A DNA stretch of 64,000 bases from Gordonia shandongensis DSM 45094. GTDB taxonomy: Bacteria > Actinomycetota > Actinomycetes > Mycobacteriales > Mycobacteriaceae. Within the stretch, counting starts at the first letter, position 1. Each line of letters opens with the position of its first letter. Position numbers and translations under genes: made by a program. This document shows positions 58,398-64,000 of the stretch, piece by piece. The DNA lies in contig NZ_AUHE01000016.1 of the NCBI RefSeq assembly GCF_000423025.1, positions 1-64,000 of the forward strand, in the 5' to 3' direction. The notes under the pieces are model-generated. The model ran no database searches, was not told where the DNA came from, and saw only the letters and a program-made list of their open reading frames with translations.

Positions 58398-58445
58398 CGT
58401 CAACCGTAGGTTGTCGATGGCCGGTTCGTCAACGTTCGGTTGACG
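58398..58445. promoter_or_regulatory. two tandem CGTCAAC-N5-GTTGACG palindromes
   Basis: CGTCAAC-N5-GTTGTCG at 58398-58416 and the perfect CGTCAAC-N5-GTTGACG at 58427-58445. They are 29 bases apart start to start, nearly three helical turns. The first ends at the start codon of the ClpC2-like gene; the second sits 14 bases before the divergent gene at 58459. Likely operators of the helix-turn-helix protein. Confidence 0.75.
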
Positions 58446-58458
58446 GGTCTCGTGGCGT

Positions 58459-59319
58459 GTGTCGCGGGAACTCACCGAGCGGGGCCTCGACGAGACGGCC
58501 GTCGTGCGGGCGCCGGCCGCGGGCGACCTCGACCGCCTCCGGATCAACTGGTACGCCGAGCGTCTGCATCACCCCGATGTGGCGACGGCCGTCCGCGCCG
58601 GCGGGGTCCTGGCCTGTGTCTCGGCGCTGAGGCTGCACGGCCTGTGGGTGGCGCCGGGGTATGCGCAGGTCCACATCCGACGGAGCAAGGCGCTGCGCGG
58701 GCGGATCATCGGGTGCCGCCCGTACCGGGGGCGGCCGTTGCCGACGACGACCGCCGTCGACCCGGTCGTGTACGCGCTCGCGTGCGCGGCGAGGTGCATG
58801 ACCGCCGAGGACTGGGTTGCGGCCTGCGACTCCTACCTCGCCGTGAACGACGTCGACCGTCTGCGGGCCGACATCGCCCCGTACGGCGGCGCGACGGTGG
58901 ACGCCCTGCTCGAGAAGGTCGACGGTCGGTCCCAGTCGGGGACCGAGAGCATCGCCCGCGTTCGTCTCCGTGCTCTCGGCTTCCACGTGGTGACGCAACC
59001 GGCGGTCGACTACGGGATCTACCGGGGTCACGCCGATCTGCGCATCGGCAAGCTCCTGATCGAGTGCGACGGCGAGCGCTTCCACTCCCGGCCGAGGGAT
59101 CGGGCGAACGACCACATCCGTGACCGGAAGTCGTCGGTCGACGGCTGGGCGACGATGCGCGTCGCCTATCGCCAGGTGATGCACGCGCGGGAGTGGGACG
59201 AGTTCGTCGAGGACGTCCGTGCGTTCACCCGCGCCGGGAGGCATCGCGTCCGGGATCGACGGTCGCGCGATGCCTTCGAACGCTCAGGCGACGGGATGGC
59301 GAGACGATCGTCCCCGTGA
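58459..59319 (+). CDS. DUF559/Vsr-like nuclease-fold protein
   Basis: A 286-residue protein. The N-terminal part (VATAVRAGGVLACVSALRLHGLWV) looks like the AbiEi-type winged helix found in this family. The C-terminal SQSGTESIARVRLRALGF, IYRGHADLRIGKLLIECDGERFHS and RANDHIRDRKSS give a PD-(D/E)XK-like pattern (E, D, ExD). Such DUF559 proteins are common in Gordonia and Mycobacterium and have no established role. GTG at 58459 is used. It is divergent from the clpC2-like gene and shares its operator region. Confidence 0.75.
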   Translation: MSRELTERGLDETAVVRAPAAGDLDRLRINWYAERLHHPDVATAVRAGGVLACVSALRLHGLWVAPGYAQVHIRRSKALRGRIIGCRPYRGRPLPTTTAVDPVVYALACAARCMTAEDWVAACDSYLAVNDVDRLRADIAPYGGATVDALLEKVDGRSQSGTESIARVRLRALGFHVVTQPAVDYGIYRGHADLRIGKLLIECDGERFHSRPRDRANDHIRDRKSSVDGWATMRVAYRQVMHAREWDEFVEDVRAFTRAGRHRVRDRRSRDAFERSGDGMARRSSP

Positions 59320-59368
59320 GGCGACCTGCCCGACGATATGTCCGTCAGTCGGTGTCACGGGGACGATC
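59306..59368. repeat. 14-bp perfect inverted repeat at convergent gene ends
   Basis: GATCGTCCCCGTGA (59306-59319, containing the stop of the DUF559 gene) pairs with its exact complement at 59355-59368 across a 35-base loop. It lies between that gene and the zur stop, where it could end transcription from both sides. Confidence 0.85.
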
Positions 59369-59383
59369 ATCTACGTAGTCGGG

Positions 59384-59794
59384 TCATCTCGCCCGTGAGC
59401 AGTCCGCGCAGGCCCCGAAGATCTCGACGGTGTGGCTGATGTCGGTGAACCCGTTCTGGACGGCCACCGAGTCGGCCCAGTCCTCCACCAGTTCCGCCTG
59501 GATCTCGACGGTGGTCCCGCAGTGACGGCAGACCAGGTGATGATGGTGGCCGGTGGAGCAGTGGCGGTACCGGGTCTCCCCCGAGCCGTCCCAGATCGCA
59601 TCGATTCGATCGGCCTCGGTGAGGGCCTGCAGATTGCGGTACACGGTCGTCAAACCGATCGACTCACCGCGTTCGCGCAGTTTGTCGTGCAACTCCTGCG
59701 CGGACAGGAAGTCGTCGGTCGTCGACAGGACCTCGGCGATCGCGGCGCGCTGCCGGGTCGAGCGCTGACCCGTGACGGGCTTCGGCGCCGGCAT
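59384..59794 (-). CDS. zur: Zinc uptake regulator, Fur family
   Basis: A 136-residue Fur-family repressor. The winged helix contains LTTVYRNLQALTEADRID (recognition helix, about residues 48-65). HCSTGHHHHLVCRHCG and the C-terminal GACADC provide the structural CxxC pairs and histidines of the Zur type. Its ATG shares one base with the smtB stop (TGATG). By order it is Rv2359 (Zur/FurB), which represses zinc uptake genes. Confidence 0.93.
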   Translation of the reverse strand: MPAPKPVTGQRSTRQRAAIAEVLSTTDDFLSAQELHDKLRERGESIGLTTVYRNLQALTEADRIDAIWDGSGETRYRHCSTGHHHHLVCRHCGTTVEIQAELVEDWADSVAVQNGFTDISHTVEIFGACADCSRAR

Positions 59795-60132
59795 CAGGCG
59801 GGCTCCGAGGTGTGCTCGGTCGCGTGCACCACGGCGTCGACCACGATGTGCGAGACGTGGTCGTCGGCGAGGGCGTATTCCACTTCGCGCCCGCGGCGGC
59901 TGCCGACGACGACGCCGGAGCGTTTGAGGACCCGGAGATGCTGGCTCACCTGCGGCTGGTTGAGGCCGAGGTCGTCGACCAGCTCGTGGACGCACATCGG
60001 TCGGTCGCGCAGCGCCATGACGATCGAGACCCGGGCCGGGGAGGCGAGCGCGCGCAGCAGCTCGCTGGCGGCGCCGTGGGCTTCGCGGCCGGGGAGCGGC
60101 AGGGGCGTCGGCGGGATCACCGGCTCGGACAT
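59794..60132 (-). CDS. smtB: ArsR/SmtB family zinc-sensing repressor
   Basis: A 112-residue winged-helix repressor. [31 protein letters not shown] and [32 protein letters not shown] are ArsR-family features. [18 protein letters not shown] matches the alpha-5 zinc site of SmtB/CzrA. The ATG at 60132 is used with GAGGAG upstream. It is first gene of smtB-zur, as in M. tuberculosis (Rv2358-Rv2359), and probably autoregulated by zinc. Confidence 0.92.
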   Translation of the reverse strand: MSEPVIPPTPLPLPGREAHGAASELLRALASPARVSIVMALRDRPMCVHELVDDLGLNQPQVSQHLRVLKRSGVVVGSRRGREVEYALADDHVSHIVVDAVVHATEHTSEPA

Positions 60133-60155
60133 GGGGCTCCTCACTGTCTGTGCCC

Positions 60156-60161
60156 ATCCTA
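60156..60161 (-). promoter_or_regulatory. -10 hexamer of the smtB-zur operon
   Basis: On the minus strand TAGGAT fits TANNNT and would start transcription near 60149, leaving a short leader with GTGAGGAG before smtB. Confidence 0.4.
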
Positions 60162-60163
60162 TG

Positions 60164-60179
60164 TGAAGTGATTGTCATT
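60164..60179. promoter_or_regulatory. Zur/Fur-type box overlapping the smtB promoter
   Basis: TGAAGTGATTGTCATT resembles Fur/Zur operators (TGA...ATT.TCA dyad). It sits directly upstream of the -10 of smtB-zur, a position suited to repression by Zur or SmtB. Confidence 0.5.
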
Positions 60180-60284
60180 TGCCTCTGGCGGCGACGGCCG
60201 CGGAACGGTGAGAGCGGGACCGGCCGCGGTCGCATCGGCGCGGTGGTGGGGCGATGCGCCGCACACCCCCGGTCGGGAACCGAC

Positions 60285-60290
60285 TATCGT
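60285..60290 (+). promoter_or_regulatory. -10 hexamer upstream of glyS
   Basis: TATCGT fits TANNNT and gives a leader of about 70 bases before the GTG. No T-box-like structure was recognised in it. Confidence 0.35.
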
Positions 60291-60365
60291 GTGAGACGAC
60301 GTGCGCGACCATCCTCGCGCACCGTGCACCGTCCCAACCCCCTACGTCGTGGAGATCTGTCAACC

Positions 60366-61757
60366 GTGGCTGTCCAGTCCAATGTCGATGCCGTCGTCAA
60401 CCTCGCCAAGCGGCGGGGCCTGGTGTACCCGTGCGGTGAGATCTACGGCGGAACCCGGTCCGCCTGGGACTACGGTCCGCTCGGTGTGGAGTTGAAGGAG
60501 AACATCAAGCGTCAGTGGTGGCGGACGATGGTGACCTCGCGCGACGACGTGGTCGGTCTGGACTCGTCGGTGATCCTGCCGCGGCGCGTGTGGGAGGCCT
60601 CGGGGCACGTCGAGGTGTTCACCGATCCGCTGGTGGAGTGCACCAACTGCCACAAGCGTCAGCGTCAGGATCACCTCCAGGAGGCGTACGCGCTCAAGAA
60701 GGACATCGACGACCCCGACTCGGTGCCGATGACCGAGGTCGTGTGCCCGGAGTGCGGCACCCGCGGTCAGTGGACCGAGCCGAAGGCGTTCTCCGGTCTG
60801 CTCAAGACCTTCCTCGGCCCGGTCGACGACCAGGAGGGGCTGCACTACCTGCGTCCCGAGACGGCACAGGGCATCTTCGTGAACTTCAAGAACGTGATGA
60901 CCACGGCGCGCCGCAAGCCGCCGTTCGGCATCGCGCAGATCGGCAAGAGCTTCCGCAACGAGATCACGCCCGGCAACTTCATCTTCCGCACCCGCGAGTT
61001 CGAGCAGATGGAGATGGAGTTCTTCGTCAAGCCCGGCGAGGACGAGCAGTGGCACGAGTACTGGCTCGACGCCCGTTTCGACTGGTATGTCGACCTCGGC
61101 ATCGATCCGGAGAACCTGCGCCGCTACGAGCATCCGGCCGAGAAGCTGTCGCACTACTCCAAGAGCACGGTCGACGTCGAGTACAAGTTCGGTTTCGCCG
61201 GCAATCCGTGGGGTGAGCTGGAGGGCGTGGCCAACCGCACCGACTACGACCTGTCGACGCACAGCAAGGTCTCCGGTGAGGACCTGTCGTACTTCGACCA
61301 GGCGACCGGTGAGCGGTACGTGCCGTACGTCATCGAGCCTGCCGCCGGGCTGGGACGGTCGCTGATGGCCTTCCTGTGCGATGCGTACACCGAGGAGGAG
61401 GTGCCGAACGCCAAGGGCGGCACCGACACCCGGACGGTGCTGAAGCTCGATCGCCGTCTGGCGCCGGTCAAGGCCGCGGTGCTGCCGCTCTCGCGCAACG
61501 AGAAGCTGTCGCCGAAGGCCAAGGATCTGGCGGCCGAACTCCGGAAGCACTGGAATGTGGAGTTCGACGACGCGCAGGGGATCGGCAAGCGGTACCGCCG
61601 CCAGGACGAGATCGGCACGCCCTTCTGCGTGACGGTCGACTTCGACACCCTCGACGACCAGGCGGTCACGATCCGTGAGCGTGACACCATGAGCCAGGAG
61701 CGCGTGGCGCTCGACAAGGTGGTCGAATATCTCGGCGGGAAGCTGATCGGGGCCTGA
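60366..61757 (+). CDS. glyS: Glycine--tRNA ligase (dimeric type)
   Basis: A 463-residue class II synthetase of the alpha2 type. [25 protein letters not shown] opens the catalytic domain, with [14 protein letters not shown] (motif 2 region), [28 protein letters not shown] and [12 protein letters not shown] (motif 3). CTNCHKRQ and CPECGTRGQ form a zinc insertion. The C-terminal anticodon-binding domain begins near [13 protein letters not shown]. The GTG at 60366 fixes the N terminus just before [18 protein letters not shown]. Confidence 0.97.
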   Translation: MAVQSNVDAVVNLAKRRGLVYPCGEIYGGTRSAWDYGPLGVELKENIKRQWWRTMVTSRDDVVGLDSSVILPRRVWEASGHVEVFTDPLVECTNCHKRQRQDHLQEAYALKKDIDDPDSVPMTEVVCPECGTRGQWTEPKAFSGLLKTFLGPVDDQEGLHYLRPETAQGIFVNFKNVMTTARRKPPFGIAQIGKSFRNEITPGNFIFRTREFEQMEMEFFVKPGEDEQWHEYWLDARFDWYVDLGIDPENLRRYEHPAEKLSHYSKSTVDVEYKFGFAGNPWGELEGVANRTDYDLSTHSKVSGEDLSYFDQATGERYVPYVIEPAAGLGRSLMAFLCDAYTEEEVPNAKGGTDTRTVLKLDRRLAPVKAAVLPLSRNEKLSPKAKDLAAELRKHWNVEFDDAQGIGKRYRRQDEIGTPFCVTVDFDTLDDQAVTIRERDTMSQERVALDKVVEYLGGKLIGA

Positions 61758-61780
61758 CTCGACCGGTCGGCCCCGCGGGG

Positions 61781-62323
61781 TCAGCCCAGGGCTGCGACGA
61801 CGCCGTCGCCGCCGTCCCATTGCGCCACGAGGAGCGCGTGCCCGGTCGCCGGTGCCGCGAGGTCGGTGCTGAACGTGAGGATCTCCGATTCGCCGGCGGC
61901 GCCGTCGAGGTGGAGGCGGACGGTGTTCTCCCGGGGGACGGTGGAGCCGTCGGCCTGTGCGACCTCGAGGTCGGCCTGCGCCTGCTCGCCGCGCAGTGCG
62001 CGGACGAAGCATCCGACGGCCACCGGGTCGGCGGCGGCGTCGTACACCCAGCGTTCGCCGAGGACCGAATGCTTCATGGTCGCGACCAGGTGTTCGTCGG
62101 CGCCCGGGATCGGCGCGCCCCGGTAGGTGAGGGGGATGTGCAGCACGTGGCCGCCGCGGGCGACGATGTGCGCCTCGACGCCGACCTCGCCGTCGGGGTC
62201 GTCGAAACGGTAGGCGCCGAGCATCTCGACGGGTCCGCTGCCTCCCCAGGGCACGGAGTCCAGGTGTGCGGTGACGATCTCGGGTTTCGTCGGCGACAGG
62301 GTCGCATCGTGAAGAAGGGCCAT
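61781..62323 (-). CDS. Maltokinase N-terminal-cap-like domain protein
   Basis: A 180-residue protein resembling the Mak_N_cap domain that precedes maltokinase catalytic domains, but found here alone. The typical segments are MALLHDATLSPTKPEIV, EMLGAYRFDDPDGEVGVEAHIV, VLHIPLTYRGAPIPGADEHLVATMKHSVLGERWVYDAA. No kinase motifs are present, so no reaction can be assigned. It is convergent with glyS, 23 bases apart. The call relies on memory of the family. Confidence 0.7.
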   Translation of the reverse strand: MALLHDATLSPTKPEIVTAHLDSVPWGGSGPVEMLGAYRFDDPDGEVGVEAHIVARGGHVLHIPLTYRGAPIPGADEHLVATMKHSVLGERWVYDAAADPVAVGCFVRALRGEQAQADLEVAQADGSTVPRENTVRLHLDGAAGESEILTFSTDLAAPATGHALLVAQWDGGDGVVAALG

Positions 62324-62349
62324 GCGTCGAGGCTAACGGGTGACTCCGG

Positions 62350-62355
62350 TACGGT
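62350..62355 (+). promoter_or_regulatory. -10 hexamer for the small membrane protein at 62.4 kb
   Basis: TACGGT fits TANNNT and would start transcription near 62362. That favours the ATG at 62385 over an upstream GTG. Confidence 0.35.
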
Positions 62356-62384
62356 CGTCATCCGACGAGGAGGTCGACGAGGAG

Positions 62385-62585
62385 ATGGCTGCGACACCGG
62401 ATGGTCCGCCCGCGAGGATCGATCAGCTCATCACCGCGTATGCGGCGGTGATGTTGATCGCGACGATCGCGCTGTTCTTCGTCGAGGTGCCCCGGTGGGC
62501 GAGTACCGTTGTGCTCAGTCTGGTCGGCGTCGCCTTCCTCGCAGCCGGTGCCCGCGCGCTCTACACGCGCTGTCGATCACGGTGA
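62385..62585 (+). CDS. Small two-helix membrane protein
   Basis: A 66-residue protein. A short hydrophilic start (MAATPDGPPARIDQLI) is followed by two hydrophobic helices (TAYAAVMLIATIALFFVEV and STVVLSLVGVAFLAAGA) and a basic tail (RALYTRCRSR). I do not recognise a family. GAGGAGG lies 12 bases before the ATG. It sits between the divergent Mak_N_cap-like gene and the WS/DGAT gene. Confidence 0.6.
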   Translation: MAATPDGPPARIDQLITAYAAVMLIATIALFFVEVPRWASTVVLSLVGVAFLAAGARALYTRCRSR

Positions 62586-62606
62586 TCTAGCACAAATCCT
62601 CCGGAA

Positions 62607-62626
62607 AAGTAGAACTTGTTCTACTT
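62607..62626. promoter_or_regulatory. KstR-type palindromic operator upstream of the WS/DGAT gene
   Basis: AAGTAGAACTTGTTCTACTT is a perfect 20-bp palindrome. Its core at 62610-62623 fits the KstR consensus TNNAACNNGTTNNA exactly. It overlaps the -35 region of a promoter whose -10 is TATTGT (62635-62640), so binding would block transcription. Confidence 0.75.
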
Positions 62627-62647
62627 GGTCGGTCTATTGTGAGCGTC

Positions 62648-64000
62648 ATGGAGCGATTGAGCGGTCTTGACGCGAGTTTCCTGTATCTGGAGACGCCCGA
62701 GCAGCTGATGCACGTCTGTGCGGTCATGGTGCTCGATCCGACGACCATGCCCGGGGGATATTCGTTCGCCACACTGCGGGCCACGTTGGAGTCCCGCGTC
62801 AGCAAGGTCCCGCAGTTCACCCGCAAGGTGCGGCGCGTCCCGCTCGACCTCGGGCACCCGATCTGGGTCAAGGACGATCACTTCTCGGTCGACCACCACC
62901 TGCACCGCATGGCGCTGCCGGCACCGGCGGGTCACGCCGAGCTGATGGAGATGTGCGGGCATCTGGCGGGTCTGCCGATGGACCGCGGCCGTCCGCTGTG
63001 GGAGATGAACGTCATCGAGGGCTATCACGGTGCCGACGGCTCCGAGAAGCTGGTGATCTTCACCAAGATGCACCACGCGACGGTCGACGGCGCCTCCGGG
63101 GCCAACCTCATCTCGTACCTGTGCAGCCTCGAACCGGACGCCCCGCCGTTGGCCACCGACGAGCTGACGATGGACGAGGACTCGCCGGGTCCGATCGAGC
63201 TGCTGGGGCGCGGCGTGCTGAGCACGCTCTCCCGTCCGCTGGCGATTCCGAAGCTGCTCTCGCCGTCGCTGAGCCTCATCACCGACACGATCGGTCGCGC
63301 ACGGCACGGCACCGCGATGGCCCCGCCGTTCACGGCGCCCCGCACCTCGTTCAACGGCACCATCAGCGGCGACCGGACGATCGCGGTCGCCGATATGAAG
63401 CTCGACGACATCAAGGCGGTTCGTGCGGCGACGGGGGCGACGGTCAACGACATCGTGTTGAGCATCGCCGGCGGCGCTCTGCGCGCGTACCTCGATGAGC
63501 GCGGCGAACTTCCGGAGACGCCGCTGCTCGCATCGGTCCCGGTCTCGGTGCGCAGCGAATCGCAGCGCGACGGCGGGTCGAACAAGGTCTCGGCGCTGTT
63601 CGCGCGTCTCGGCACCGACATCGACGATCCGTTGGAGCGGTTGCGTCAGATGACCGACGCCAACCGCCAGGCCAAGGAGCATCACAAGGCGGTGCCCGCC
63701 GACACCCTGCAGGACTGGGCGGAGTTCGCGGCCCCGCGGACCTTCGGCCTCGCGGTCCGCGCCTACGCCGGTCTGCGGTTGGCCGAACGGCATCCGGTGG
63801 TTCACAACCTGGTGATCTCGAACGTTCCGGGTCCGCCGATCCCGCTGTACTTCATGGGGGCGCGCATCGACGGCATGTATCCGCTGGGCCCGGTCTTCCA
63901 CGGCGCGGGACTCAACATCACGGTGTTGTCGAACAACGGCGTGGTGCATGTCGGCATCATCGCGTCGGAGGAGAGCGTGCGTCAGCCGGAGAAGATGGTG
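62648..64000 (+). CDS. WS/DGAT acyltransferase, N-terminal part
   Basis: The first 451 residues of a bifunctional wax ester synthase/acyl-CoA:diacylglycerol acyltransferase; the gene runs off the right edge. MERLSGLDASFLYLETPEQLMHV is the family N terminus. The catalytic HHxxxDG motif is KMHHATVDGASG (about residues 139-150). NDIVLSIAGGALRAYL and VVHNLVISNVPGPPIPLYFMGARI are C-terminal family segments. It would store acyl-CoA as triacylglycerol or wax ester. The ATG at 62648 is probably leaderless (TATTGT ends 8 bases upstream); GTG 62639 is an alternative. Confidence 0.92.
   Translation, partial: MERLSGLDASFLYLETPEQLMHVCAVMVLDPTTMPGGYSFATLRATLESRVSKVPQFTRKVRRVPLDLGHPIWVKDDHFSVDHHLHRMALPAPAGHAELMEMCGHLAGLPMDRGRPLWEMNVIEGYHGADGSEKLVIFTKMHHATVDGASGANLISYLCSLEPDAPPLATDELTMDEDSPGPIELLGRGVLSTLSRPLAIPKLLSPSLSLITDTIGRARHGTAMAPPFTAPRTSFNGTISGDRTIAVADMKLDDIKAVRAATGATVNDIVLSIAGGALRAYLDERGELPETPLLASVPVSVRSESQRDGGSNKVSALFARLGTDIDDPLERLRQMTDANRQAKEHHKAVPADTLQDWAEFAAPRTFGLAVRAYAGLRLAERHPVVHNLVISNVPGPPIPLYFMGARIDGMYPLGPVFHGAGLNITVLSNNGVVHVGIIASEESVRQPEKMV

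Overview
The window is high-GC (by eye about 70%), densely coded actinobacterial chromosome. I place it in the Mycobacteriales, most likely Gordonia, Williamsia or a close relative; the genus is inferred from protein style and gene order, since no rRNA or tRNA gene is present. Two blocks follow the Mycobacterium tuberculosis gene order as I remember it. One is the cofC-gpsA-(DUF3515)-thiL-ung-rpmB-fakA-like-recG-HNH block (Rv2983 to Rv2972). The other is proA-moxR-vwa-nadD-rsfS-gpgP-octT-degV-comEA-comEC-holA-rpsT-...-lepA-...-sulfate transport-sulfite reductase-hemW-hrcA-dnaJ2-rsmE-phoH-ybeY-corC-era-recO-uppS-zur/smtB-glyS (Rv2427 to Rv2357).

Layout. 0-9.6 kb: central-metabolism and repair genes (gpsA, thiL, ung, rpmB, recG). 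9.6-14 kb: a junction between the two syntenic blocks, holding a secreted HNH nuclease, a Nudix enzyme, a GNAT, a DUF305 lipoprotein and a two-component system, with tandem repeats. 14-25 kb: proA, a MoxR/VWA pair, nadD-rsfS, the methylglucose-lipopolysaccharide genes gpgP-octT, degV, and the DNA-uptake-like comEA-comEC-holA row. 24.9-26.4 kb: a lower-GC chloramphenicol-exporter-like MFS gene between holA and rpsT, beside a 17-bp-stem hairpin. 27-33 kb: a sulfotransferase-like gene, a hydrolase/PemK-like fusion, lepA and an M3 peptidase. 33-46 kb: a sulfur assimilation region. It has the sulfate ABC importer (subI-cysT-cysW-cysA) on + and the operon sirA-cysH-cysDN-cbiX on -, the latter preceded by a 29-residue leader peptide. 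46-58 kb: housekeeping genes (hemW, hrcA-dnaJ-rsmE, phoH-ybeY-corC-era-recO-uppS). 57.6-64 kb: a ClpC2-like self-regulator with two operator-like palindromes, a DUF559-type protein, the zinc regulators smtB-zur, glyS, two small conserved genes, and the start of a WS/DGAT acyltransferase under a KstR-type operator.

How the genes work together. Sulfate is imported by SubI/CysTWA, activated by CysDN, reduced as APS by the iron-sulfur CysH and then by SirA. CbiX probably supplies siroheme for SirA. GpgP and OctT belong to one polysaccharide pathway. SmtB and Zur form one zinc-sensing operon.

Three themes recur. First, many genes have a TANNNT -10 hexamer 7-9 bases before the start codon and no Shine-Dalgarno, so leaderless mRNAs are likely. 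Second, short tandem duplications of 15-18 bp sit at gene ends. Third, operator-like palindromes lie directly in front of regulated genes. I saw no CRISPR array, prophage, insertion sequence, tRNA or rRNA.
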